Assembly: GCF_017114995.1 (NCBI RefSeq)
Contig: NZ_JABXKL010000019.1
Span: 124,001 to 188,000, forward strand
Length of the DNA: 64,000 nt
Direction of reading: 5' to 3'
Source: Nostoc sp. NMS9
Lineage (GTDB): Bacteria > Cyanobacteriota > Cyanobacteriia > Cyanobacteriales > Nostocaceae
Shown: positions 1-7,174 of the stretch, piece by piece
Numbering within the stretch: position 1 is the first letter of the stretch
Layout of the letters: each line of letters opens with the position of its first letter
Made by a program: the position numbers and the translations under genes
Notes under the pieces: generated by a model
The model's database searches: none
The model's input: only the letters and a program-made list of their open reading frames with translations
Told to the model about the DNA's origin: nothing

Positions 1-418
1 CTCTGCTTCCCTGCCTCTCTTGCCACGTCAAGGGAATTCCAGCCAAATTCAACATTTCGAGGATATTAGTTGCACCCAGCTCGTAACTGAGGCTAAAACC
101 TAAAATGTCGAATTCTGTCAGCGATCGCTTTGACTCTACCGCAAACAATGGCGTATTAGTTTCGCGTAGTTTGGCTGCCAGGTCTTTTCCTGGGAGGTAG
201 GCGCGATCACACAATTGACGCGGTTGGCCATTCAAGATGTTATAAAGGATGATGTGCCCTAAATTAGATGCACCGACTTCATATACTTCTGGGTAGGTTA
301 AAACCCAACGTATTGCTGCCGTATCCCAAGGTTTGTGTACTGCTAACAGCTCGTTACCCAGGTAACGGGCTGGTTTTAAAATATCCGACGTTATTAATCT
401 TTCAACTGCAACAACCAC
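1..418 (-). CDS. B12-binding radical SAM protein (TIGR03960-like), N-terminal part only
   Basis: The minus strand reads open from a GTG at 418 to the window edge, giving about 139 residues of a protein whose C-terminus lies outside the window. The visible part contains RYLGNELLAVHKPWDTA and VLTYPEVYEVGASNLGH, which I recognise as the N-terminal cobalamin-binding-like domain of the large TIGR03960-type radical SAM family, common in cyanobacteria. The radical SAM cysteine motif would lie further downstream and cannot be checked. GTG is chosen because the conserved region (VVAVERLITSDILKPAR) begins there. The substrate of the family is unknown to me. Confidence 0.75.
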   Translation of the reverse strand, partial: MVVAVERLITSDILKPARYLGNELLAVHKPWDTAAIRWVLTYPEVYEVGASNLGHIILYNILNGQPRQLCDRAYLPGKDLAAKLRETNTPLFAVESKRSLTEFDILGFSLSYELGATNILEMLNLAGIPLTWQERQGSR

Positions 419-566
419 TGTGCTATCTTCTAGCTACCTTAATTACAGCTACCCAAGCCTAACATTAGCATTGAATTTGGTCTTCTAACAGAGTTTCTCG
501 TTGCAACTTACAACTCCTTTACAAAAAGCCCGTTTATTGCGCGAACCTTTGTGCTTTTACATAAAG

Positions 567-896
567 TTATGTTTGGGCCACTTCGGCTTCAGCATCTAAT
601 ATTTCAAATACCCTATCGAGTTGCGTTAGCTCAAAAATAATTCTAATTTGTGGAGCAACAGCGCAAAGTCGGCAACTTCTTCCTAAAGTAAGAGCCAGCT
701 TGTGTGTAGATAACAATGCCATCAACCCCGCGCTGTCTAACGATTCTACTGCTGCAAGGTCTACTACCAAGATGGAAATACCATTTTGCGCCAACGCTGT
801 AGCCATATCTCGTTCAAATTCCAAGGCGTTTGCAGCATTTAAACACCCTTGGGGGTGAATGACTGCAATCTTGGGATAGTTAAGCACTGCCTGCAT
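567..896 (-). CDS. STAS-domain protein (anti-sigma factor antagonist-like)
   Basis: A 109-residue single-domain protein with the STAS fold signature: a beta-rich N-terminus, then ILVVDLAAVESLDSAGLMAL with Ser55 in the DSAG loop. In SpoIIAA/RsbV proteins this serine is phosphorylated by a cognate anti-sigma kinase, so the protein probably works as a phosphorylation-gated partner-switching regulator in the cytoplasm. No kinase or phosphatase partner lies next to it. The length is normal for the family. An ATG start is followed by a complete domain. The partner and output are unknown. Confidence 0.85.
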   Translation of the reverse strand: MQAVLNYPKIAVIHPQGCLNAANALEFERDMATALAQNGISILVVDLAAVESLDSAGLMALLSTHKLALTLGRSCRLCAVAPQIRIIFELTQLDRVFEILDAEAEVAQT

Positions 897-1367
897 AGTT
901 ACATCCTATTAAGAATTTTGAAGCGTCAAGCTAAGGATTATTTGAACATAAACTCTATTTTGTTGCATCGACCATACGTCTTAGCTCTCTTTGCTGAATC
1001 TTTATTTCTTTAGTATGTCTGTTTAAAGATTGTTATAATTCCAGGTTAAAATGTGTTTATATATACTTTTTTTTTATGTCACTTCAAAAACAATCAACTA
1101 TAGACGGCCATAGAGCAGACAAATTATCAGTAACTATGCTGAGAAACCTTGCTTAGTCTATAACTAAAGCTAATTTAGCCAAGTCTTAACGTTAGGTTAA
1201 ATCTCCCACTTTAGCGTTGCTGATGGCATCCGGCAAAGTCATAGTGAATTATCTATCTAACTAATTAAATTGTGATATATATCACTAGCAAGTTAGTATT
1301 TGGATCACTCTTTATACTGAGGCTGATCTGGGATGATTAGTGTCATATTACGGTTGAATTATTACTT
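897..1367. other. Intergenic region, AT-rich
   Basis: About 470 bases between the STAS gene and a small plus-strand gene. The sequence is AT-rich with several short T or A runs, and both neighbours are transcribed away from it, so it should hold both promoters. I see no convincing gene, hairpin or known operator. Confidence 0.5.
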
Positions 1368-1568
1368 ATGAGAACTCAATACGCTATTCGTAAATTGGTA
1401 GAAAAAGCTCTTGACATTAAAAAACTAACTCCTGAGATAGAGAATGAAATCAACTCAGAGTTGACGGAACTGGGTTATATTTCTGATGTTGATTACGAAG
1501 CCCTAGAATTATTAATGGCAGAGATGGATGCTGGACGAATCCAGTTGGTTCCTAGCCTGGGATTTTAA
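1368..1568 (+). CDS. Small conserved hypothetical protein (66 aa)
   Basis: A 66-residue acidic, probably all-helical protein with no signal peptide or membrane segment. It has a charged N-terminal helix (MRTQYAIRKLVEKALDIKK) and a C-terminal segment GYISDVDYEALELLMAEMD. The style is that of small cyanobacterial conserved proteins, but I cannot assign a family or function. It stands alone between two non-coding stretches. The ATG start is the first in frame. Confidence 0.6.
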   Translation: MRTQYAIRKLVEKALDIKKLTPEIENEINSELTELGYISDVDYEALELLMAEMDAGRIQLVPSLGF

Positions 1569-1581
1569 AATAATTCATAAT

Positions 1582-1740
1582 GAGGCTCTCTACGAGACGC
1601 TGCGCGTAACTTGCTTCTCTGTAAGAGTACGCTGACTCGCTACCGCTACGAAGACAGTAATCACGCTCTCTACGATAAGTTGCCTGTAGTTTGCTTTCCT
1701 GTAAGGGTACGAGGACTCCCTAAGGTAATTGTAATTAAAT
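1582..1740. repeat. Imperfect tandem copy of the dispersed REP-like repeat
   Basis: Two imperfect units of about 75-85 bases follow each other. Both start with GCTCTCTACGA, and both contain TTGCTTTCCTGTAAGGGTACG or close variants. The first unit carries the full core CTCTACGAGACGCTGCGCG, which recurs near 20575, 47575, 52400 and 61325. The region is non-coding; I infer a mobile or recombining intergenic repeat. Confidence 0.6.
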
Positions 1741-1865
1741 TTAGCAGAGGGATATAAGGGCGATATAATTGCTAGTATTTTTCTATGAGGTTGATTATTT
1801 AAATACTTAAGGTGGCTTAAACTGTGCTAAAGAACCTCTACATTGTACATTCGTAGTAAATCGCC

Positions 1866-2110
1866 ATACAGTTCGCTAAACGCCTAAAAAAATTCCTCCC
1901 AATCTGTTTGCTGAAATTGTCCACAAGCGGAATGAACTTGTTGCTAAGGGAGTTGATATCAATCAATCCAGACAAACTGACTTCTAGTCATATCCTCCAG
2001 GTGATGCATGAGGCGATTGACGAAGCTGCTAACCAAAATTATCCACCTTACCAAGGGACGAAAAAATTCCGGGTGCGAAGGATGTAACAATGGAATTTCA
2101 CAGTCTTCAA
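1866..2110 (+). pseudogene. Decayed LL-diaminopimelate aminotransferase-like (DapL-type) fragment
   Basis: Broken reading frames rebuild the N-terminus of a class I aminotransferase of the DapL type. They read QFAKRLKK from 1869, then PPNLFAEIVHKRNELVAKG in another frame from 1895, then HILQVMHEAIDEAANQNYPP and YQGTKKFRV from about 1989. The expected start codon is ATA at 1866. The frame shifts in an A-run near 1890, and about ten bases are missing after VDI near 1962. A short EFHSL piece near 2094 may come from the later lysine region. The rest of the roughly 400-residue gene is absent, so this is a dead remnant of a paralogue or transferred copy. Confidence 0.75.
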
Positions 2111-2252
2111 GGCATGAAAGACGCTGGTATTCGTTACAGTTGAGGAAGAGACTGGGAATTAGGGACTGGGGACTAGGAATACAAAGAAGATAAGGAAGAA
2201 TTATTAAACAAGTCTCTACGTTGTCTATTCCCCATGCCCAATGCCCAATGCC

Positions 2253-2633
2253 CTAATCCCTAATCTCCAACCCCTCTTGATATGCTTGCCAAAGTTGGTA
2301 AATAAATTGATTGAGTTGCTGCTTTGCGACTGAATCAGGTTCAGTTTTTGGTTCTTTCGCTAAAAGTTGGCTCAAGAAGGTAATTACTTCTGTATCTAAT
2401 GCTGGGCGAAATAAATTGGCAGGCCAAAGTAAGTCAGATGCATCTCGCAAATCGGTAATTAGGGGTGATTCTTCTATGAAAGTAACCATTAATAAAGGAC
2501 GCACCCAGCACAACTGGCGGGAAACTACAAATTGAATGACTTCTGCATACAGGTTCCTGTCGCCATACTCTAGAGACACAATTTGTCCCGGTTGAAGAAA
2601 ATCTAGGCTCATGTCCATCTTGGGCAGGGGCAA
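2253..2633 (-). CDS. Conserved hypothetical protein (126 aa)
   Basis: A soluble 126-residue protein with a beta-rich N-terminal part (SLDFLQPGQIVSLEYGDRNL, then YAEVIQFVVSRQLCWVRPLL) and a helical C-terminal part rich in Q, L and E. No signal peptide or membrane helix is visible. It resembles short cyanobacterial proteins of unknown function. The first Met precedes a second one (MDMSLDF) that may be the true start, seven residues shorter at most. It is encoded opposite to clpS. Confidence 0.6.
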   Translation of the reverse strand: MPLPKMDMSLDFLQPGQIVSLEYGDRNLYAEVIQFVVSRQLCWVRPLLMVTFIEESPLITDLRDASDLLWPANLFRPALDTEVITFLSQLLAKEPKTEPDSVAKQQLNQFIYQLWQAYQEGLEIRD

Positions 2634-2913
2634 GGATTATTTTGCTTGCAACTTCCTTAATCTTAAAAGTGAAAATGCGCTACGTTTAAGAAAAGCTTCT
2701 GTAAGATTAGGGTAGCACTCTTAGGGCAGCCATGTCTTAGATGTATGCCTTATCAAGTGGCTACGCAAAACTAATACAACCAATCCCTGCCAGCAAAGGG
2801 TTTTCCTAGCATAGTATCTGAGCAGAAATACTATAGAATAGGTAAACGACTGTTGAGCGATCGCTAGACAGAGATTTTGTTGTAGTGAAGTAACGAGAAA
2901 AGAGCAAAGAGCC

Positions 2914-3195
2914 GTGTCAGTTGAAACCATTGAAAAGCGTTCCACATCCCGCAAGCTCGCGCCTCGGTATCGCGTTTTGCTCCATAACGACGACTACAAC
3001 TCTATGGAGCATGTTGTACAGTCACTAATAGCCACTGTACCTAGCCTTACCCAACCCCAAGCTGTGAGCATCATGATGGAAGCCCATACTAACGGGCTAG
3101 CTTTAGTCATTGCTTGCGCCCTGGAACACGCTGAGTTTTATTGCGAAACATTGAAAAGTCACGGTTTAAGTAGCACTATTGAACCTGATGAATAG
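2914..3195 (+). CDS. clpS: ATP-dependent Clp protease adaptor ClpS
   Basis: A 93-residue ClpS adaptor. ClpS binds N-degron substrates and the N-domain of the ClpC/ClpA chaperone, handing proteins to the Clp protease in the cytoplasm. The signature HNDDYNSMEHV lies at residues 24-34, and the later EAHTNGLALV and CALEHAEFY segments complete the compact fold. The length is typical. Translation starts at a GTG directly before the conserved N-terminus; no in-frame ATG fits. It appears monocistronic, with a CPBP protease gene about 50 bases downstream. Confidence 0.93.
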   Translation: MSVETIEKRSTSRKLAPRYRVLLHNDDYNSMEHVVQSLIATVPSLTQPQAVSIMMEAHTNGLALVIACALEHAEFYCETLKSHGLSSTIEPDE

Positions 3196-3245
3196 TCATT
3201 AGTCATTGGTCATTGGTCATTAGTCGAAATTTAGAGTATTGACTG

Positions 3246-4100
3246 GTGTTTGATGACTTACTTGGTATGAAAGAAAACCTTGTCCGTTTAGCTGAACGCC
3301 CTGCCCCTATTAGGCTGGGTGCTTTTATTTTGACTTTATTGTTGCTATGGTTGCCATTAGCTACACCAATATACTTACTAGTGCATGATTCAAACTTAGA
3401 AAGTATATTGACATTGGTATTGTTATATGTAGTGTTTATTTTTCTCCTGAGATTATGGGGTAAATATGTCTACCAACAGCCCCAAATTCTGCGGCATTAT
3501 GGTTTAGAATTCACGCGGCAAAATGGTGTAGATTTACTGCGTGGCTTGGCTCTGGGCATAATTAATATTCTGATACTTTTTGGGGTAGAAAGTTTGTTGG
3601 GTTGGTTGGTGTGGCAACAACCGAAAGTTTTTTTGCTGAAAGTGATTTTAGAGGGTTTACTTGTTGGCTTAGGTGTTGGATTTGCTGAGGAATTGTTATT
3701 CCGAGGCTGGTTGCTAGATGAATTACAACGAGATTACAGTCTGCGTGTGGCACTGTGGACAGATGCAACTGCGTTTGCTACATTGCACTTTATTAAACCC
3801 TTGGAGGCAATTATTCATACACTGCCGCAATTTCCAGCTTTACTACTGCTGGGATTAACGCAAGTATGGGGAAAGCGTTGGCGGAGGGGACGCTTGGGTT
3901 TTCCAATTGGTTTACATGGTGGTTTAGTTTGGGGTTACTACATTATTAATGTCGGTAAATTAGTGAAATATTCTGGTCAAGTTCCTGATTGGGTAACTGG
4001 TGTAAATAATAATCCCCTGCAAGGAGTGATGGGGGTGTTGTTAATGAGTGTACTAGCTTTGTGGATACGAGGGCGAACTGAGCGATCGCGCCATATATGA
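3246..4100 (+). CDS. CPBP-family intramembrane glutamic endopeptidase
   Basis: A 284-residue multi-pass membrane protein with hydrophobic segments at about 23-47, 56-72, 98-121 and 133-147, plus further helices to the end. The CPBP/Abi catalytic signature is present: GFAEELLFRG with Glu148-Glu149 and Arg153, then a LHFIKP histidine motif and GLHGGLVWG. Relatives include Rce1-like prenyl-protein proteases, but substrates in cyanobacteria are unknown. The listed start is GTG; the ATG at 3267 (MKENLVRL) is a reasonable alternative. The stop overlaps the next start in an ATGA, so it is translationally coupled to the pentapeptide lipoprotein. Confidence 0.85.
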   Translation: MFDDLLGMKENLVRLAERPAPIRLGAFILTLLLLWLPLATPIYLLVHDSNLESILTLVLLYVVFIFLLRLWGKYVYQQPQILRHYGLEFTRQNGVDLLRGLALGIINILILFGVESLLGWLVWQQPKVFLLKVILEGLLVGLGVGFAEELLFRGWLLDELQRDYSLRVALWTDATAFATLHFIKPLEAIIHTLPQFPALLLLGLTQVWGKRWRRGRLGFPIGLHGGLVWGYYIINVGKLVKYSGQVPDWVTGVNNNPLQGVMGVLLMSVLALWIRGRTERSRHI

Positions 4101-5125
4101 AAATCAAAATATTAATCGTATCAGCTTTATTACTTACTTTTCTTTCTAGTTGTAAAGATTGTCAGGCTAAAAAAACTTCAAATCCCGCTCATGTGAAGCA
4201 GTTGCTAACAACTAAAAAATGTCCCAAGTGTGATTTAGGTGGTGCTGATTTAACAAATGCTGATTTAGCTGGGGCAGATTTAAGAGAGGCTGAACTAACT
4301 AATGCTAAATTAGACGGAGCTAATATACAAGGGGCTGATTTAACTAAAGCTGAACTCAGATGGCGAGATGATGTTGGCGACAAAGGGAAAATGGGTATAT
4401 CAGAAATTGGGGATGATTACTGTAATGTTACCTATGAGGCTTCATTCAAAGGAGCTAACTTGAGGGGAGCAAAACTTATTCAAACTGACTTATCAAGTTT
4501 GGATTTAAGCGAAGGTAATCTGAGTGATGCTGATTTGACTAATGCAAAACTAAACTGGGCAAAACTAAATAAAGTAAATTTAGAAAAAGCTAATTTAAAT
4601 AATGCTTCCTTAGAGTCAGCAGAACTAGATTACGCTAATCTAAAAAAGGCAAATTTGCAGGGTGCGAATTTAGATAGTAGTAGCTTGTATCATGCAAATT
4701 TAGAAAAAGCTAATTTAAATAACGCTTCCTTAGAGTCAGCAGAACTAGATTACGCTAATCTAAAAAAGGCAAATATACAGGATGCAAATTTAAGTTTGAG
4801 TAGCTTGTATCATGCAAATCTAAAAGAAGCTAACCTTACAAGTGCCAATTTAGATCGCAGTTCACTTTTAGGTGCAAATCTGCAAAAAACACAGTTGATA
4901 AATGCTAATTTGCAAGGAGCTAAACTAAGCGATTATCTTATTGATACTAATATAAGTGGAGCTAACCTCAGCAGTGCTTCTCTAACAAGTCTTAATTTAC
5001 AGAAGGTTATCTACGATTCTCATACTATTTGGCGTGGAGCCTCTTATAACGAGTTTACACAGTTCCCTAATGGATTTAATTCTCTAAATGAGCAAATGGA
5101 ATTTAAAAGGCTTTCTCCTTTTTAA
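4097..5125 (+). CDS. Pentapeptide-repeat lipoprotein
   Basis: A 342-residue protein with a lipoprotein signal peptide (MKIKILIVSALLLTF) and lipobox LSSC with Cys19, so it is probably lipid-anchored outside the cytoplasmic membrane. Residues about 50-300 are A(D/N)LXX pentapeptides that should fold into a right-handed quadrilateral beta-helix. An insertion at about 92-112 with charged residues interrupts the repeats. It overlaps the CPBP protease gene by ATGA and the following gene by 38 bases, which suggests a three-gene unit. Binding partners are unknown. A recent internal duplication is listed separately. Confidence 0.85.
   Translation: MKIKILIVSALLLTFLSSCKDCQAKKTSNPAHVKQLLTTKKCPKCDLGGADLTNADLAGADLREAELTNAKLDGANIQGADLTKAELRWRDDVGDKGKMGISEIGDDYCNVTYEASFKGANLRGAKLIQTDLSSLDLSEGNLSDADLTNAKLNWAKLNKVNLEKANLNNASLESAELDYANLKKANLQGANLDSSSLYHANLEKANLNNASLESAELDYANLKKANIQDANLSLSSLYHANLKEANLTSANLDRSSLLGANLQKTQLINANLQGAKLSDYLIDTNISGANLSSASLTSLNLQKVIYDSHTIWRGASYNEFTQFPNGFNSLNEQMEFKRLSPF
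4577..4816 (+). repeat. 120-base tandem duplication inside the pentapeptide gene
   Basis: Two nearly identical 120-base units (4577-4696 and 4697-4816) each encode eight pentapeptides, beginning LEKANLNNASLESAELDYAN. Only a handful of bases differ, and the similarity fades into a third partial copy. The offset is exactly 120 bases, so the frame and the coil phase are preserved. This indicates recent expansion of the beta-helix by 40 residues. Confidence 0.85.
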
Positions 5126-5630
5126 TAATTTGTTATTTTCTAATATTATTTTAATGAACTTGCTTGTCGCTGGATGTGCTGAGATATATTCACCAGGTGA
5201 TGAACCCCAATATGAGAAAATTGCAGAAGATAATATTATATCTATGATTCAGACTCAAAAAAACTACTTTTCAACCCATAAAAATTTCCTGAAACCACTT
5301 GATAAACCATTAAAATCAAATTCATCTTTTTTCAAAACTGAAAAATGTTATGGTTACTATACTAAAACTATTCCTGAAATTAATGGTACATCAACTGTAA
5401 ACGGTATTTATATTTATGCAAGACAGGAAGCATGTGGTGGCAATTGGGGCATAGATTTGAGTTCTTATGTTGGTGGTGTTTTTGTCGTTCCTATTATTGA
5501 TGCTAAAGAAATAAAAGTGGTAAGTATCTTATGTAAAAGTGCTGGGCCAGGATATGCACCCTTAAATCATCGACCATACTATACAAATGGTTTAGTAGAT
5601 TGCCCTCCTGAAGCCAAAAAAGTATATTGA
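5088..5630 (+). CDS. Putative lipoprotein with type IV pilin-like G/H domain
   Basis: A 180-residue protein with an N-terminal hydrophobic stretch ending in LLVAGC, a plausible lipobox. The segment AEDNIISMIQTQKNYFSTHK resembles the helix of the cyanobacterial Pilin_GH family (a run of residues, then QxxYF), followed by a beta-rich body ending near NGLVDCPPEAKKVY. Four cysteines in the mature part may form disulfides. The start at 5088 overlaps the upstream gene by 38 bases but is needed to give a positive n-region; the ATG at 5154 would leave almost no signal peptide. The role is unknown, and the family assignment is moderate. Confidence 0.65.
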   Translation: MSKWNLKGFLLFNNLLFSNIILMNLLVAGCAEIYSPGDEPQYEKIAEDNIISMIQTQKNYFSTHKNFLKPLDKPLKSNSSFFKTEKCYGYYTKTIPEINGTSTVNGIYIYARQEACGGNWGIDLSSYVGGVFVVPIIDAKEIKVVSILCKSAGPGYAPLNHRPYYTNGLVDCPPEAKKVY

Positions 5631-5655
5631 GAAACTGAATTATTTAAGAATAAAA

Positions 5656-5904
5656 ATGATGACACAATTCAACACCATTAAACAGCAGCAAGCGCAAAGA
5701 ATATTAGAACTATTTGCGATCGCACGTCAGCGATATTTAGATACAGGAGGAAATCCTCAACGCACTCCCAGCGGACTCAAGGAAGATGATTATATGACAG
5801 ATGAGGAAAGGCAAGAAGCGTTGGTATTAGGAAGGCAAATTTTCTCACAAGAATATATTGATAATACAGCACGCAGCATCAAATATCCTCCTGTGGAAAG
5901 CTAG
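5656..5904 (+). CDS. Small hypothetical protein (82 aa)
   Basis: An 82-residue soluble protein: a glutamine-rich helix (QQQAQRILELFAIARQRYLD), a short Gly/Pro linker, then DDYMTDEERQEALVLGRQIF. It looks like the small helical proteins often found near Uma2 and toxin-antitoxin genes in cyanobacteria, but I recognise no family. Its 3' end overlaps the convergent broken antitoxin-like gene by 26 bases. The ATG start has a second ATG as the next codon. Confidence 0.5.
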   Translation: MMTQFNTIKQQQAQRILELFAIARQRYLDTGGNPQRTPSGLKEDDYMTDEERQEALVLGRQIFSQEYIDNTARSIKYPPVES

Positions 5905-6112
5905 CCCATTCTTCACTACGGGCTAGATCAATTTTCTCTGTGGAAGGTGCATTTCCTAAATCAGCACATAGTCCTCACAAGGATTGGCGGGGAACGGTAG
6001 AGAGTTTATCTGTTAACTCCTGTTCTATATCAGTAGCAATTTGCTGGATCAAACGTACTTTGTCCACAGTTGAAAGCTGCTTTGCTAGTTTGATAACTTC
6101 TTGTAGACTCAC
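5879..6112 (-). pseudogene. Antitoxin-like gene interrupted by an in-frame TGA
   Basis: From a GTG at 6112 the minus strand reads SLQEVIKLAKQLSTVDKVRL and IQQIATDIEQEL, a form I know from a large family of short cyanobacterial antitoxin-like proteins. It then meets TGA at codon 46 (5975-5977), where relatives have Arg in SLRGL. Past the stop the same frame continues with the expected tail GLCADLGNAPSTEKID and ends ASFPQEDI-stop at 5879. A single CGA or AGA to TGA change explains the break. No intact toxin gene is adjacent. The product is either a 45-residue truncation or nothing. Confidence 0.65.
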
Positions 6113-6235
6113 AAATTTTTACCTGCTTCATCTGCAAAAATTTTAACAATAGCTAAGAATACTGCAAAACGGCGAAGCACTGACCTTCGGATTAGAATAA
6201 AAACGATCGCCATAATTCACCTTGCGCGATCGCAC

Positions 6236-6478
6236 CTACGCCACATTTTTGACTGAGATAATTCCTTCACCACACCACTGAATCAGTAGCCATCTGTCAG
6301 AATCTTTATCCTGTGCTGGCTTAAGACGGAAATTAAAAACCTCTTGCCATACCTCTACGCCATACTGGGATACAAAATCTGCCTCCAGTTCTTTAAACTG
6401 TTCCCATTGCCGATTTGCGATCGCGCTCAACATGGGAATGATTGCGGTGATTGAGACTTGTGCGGCGACGGGTGTCAT
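6236..6478 (-). CDS. Small hypothetical protein (80 aa)
   Basis: An 80-residue soluble protein with a helical N-terminus (MLSAIANRQWEQFKELEADF) followed by VWQEVFNFRLKP and a strand-like end WLLIQWCGEGIISV. I do not recognise the family. It is oriented with the pentapeptide/DICT gene pair upstream (6536-8598) and may share their transcript, with a gap of 57 bases. The about 120 bases between it and the broken antitoxin show no clear gene. Confidence 0.5.
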   Translation of the reverse strand: MTPVAAQVSITAIIPMLSAIANRQWEQFKELEADFVSQYGVEVWQEVFNFRLKPAQDKDSDRWLLIQWCGEGIISVKNVA

Positions 6479-6535
6479 TCTGGGTAGTCCTCAAAAATAC
6501 AAATAATCGGCATAGGTGGTTTTTTGGTGCAATGT

Positions 6536-7174
6536 TTACGCAAGCGTTTCTACTACTGTCCCCACCAAACACGCTTTATTCAAATTAACGCCGCTCAAAT
6601 TTGCACCTTCTAACTCTGCACAGAGTAAATTCGCTCCCGTCAAATTCGCCCCCGCCAAATTCGCACCCCGCAAGTCAGCTTCTTCCAAGTTTGCTTCACT
6701 TAATAAAGCCCCTTGCAAATCTGTGCGACTCAAGTCTACACCTTTAAGATTTGCCCCAGTCAGGTTTGCACCGCGCAAGTCAGCACCGCGCAAGTCAACG
6801 CCTTGCAAGTTCACATTCATCAAATTGGCACCACTCAAGAAAGCACCGACCAATGACACATCACTGAGTCTGGCTCCCATCAAGTTAGCGCCACGCAAAT
6901 TGCTACCCCGCAAGTCAGCGCCTGTTAAATCTGCTTGCATCAGGTTCGCTCCCATCAGGTTCGCCCGCAAGTCAGTTTGTTGGAGGTTGGCTCCCATCAA
7001 ATTTGCCCCCTCTAAATGTCCACCTTCGAGCTTAGAACCAGCAAAATTAGTGCCGACAAGGGTAGCGCCAGCAAGATTAATCCTGCTTAAATCCAGTCGG
7101 GAGAGTTCCTCATCTTCTAAATTTGCCCCTGGAAGTTGTTTGAGTTTTCCTAATCTAATGGCTTCAATATTCAT
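6536..7174 (-). CDS. Pentapeptide-repeat protein
   Basis: A 212-residue protein without a signal peptide. A short N-terminal cap (MNIEAIRLGKLKQLPGANLE) is followed by about 33 pentapeptides of the A(N/D)LXX type from residue 17 to about 205, one of which (TDLRANLMG) is shortened by a residue. It should form a cytoplasmic right-handed beta-helix. Its start overlaps the stop of the DICT-domain gene by ATGA, so the two are translationally coupled and probably act together. The biochemical function of such proteins is usually unknown; some mimic DNA or scaffold complexes. Confidence 0.85.
   Translation of the reverse strand: MNIEAIRLGKLKQLPGANLEDEELSRLDLSRINLAGATLVGTNFAGSKLEGGHLEGANLMGANLQQTDLRANLMGANLMQADLTGADLRGSNLRGANLMGARLSDVSLVGAFLSGANLMNVNLQGVDLRGADLRGANLTGANLKGVDLSRTDLQGALLSEANLEEADLRGANLAGANLTGANLLCAELEGANLSGVNLNKACLVGTVVETLA

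Noticed and set aside
2008..2193. Short plus-strand frame inside the DapL-like remnant
   Set aside because: It uses a different frame from the aminotransferase fragments and matches no family.
2721..2954. Minus-strand open frame over the clpS upstream region
   Set aside because: It overlaps the clpS start on the opposite strand and has no recognisable protein features.
6113..6235. A 36-codon minus-strand frame (MAIVFILIRRSVLRRF) upstream of the broken antitoxin, overlapping its GTG
   Set aside because: No family similarity and very short, so it may be the tail of another decayed gene but cannot be identified.
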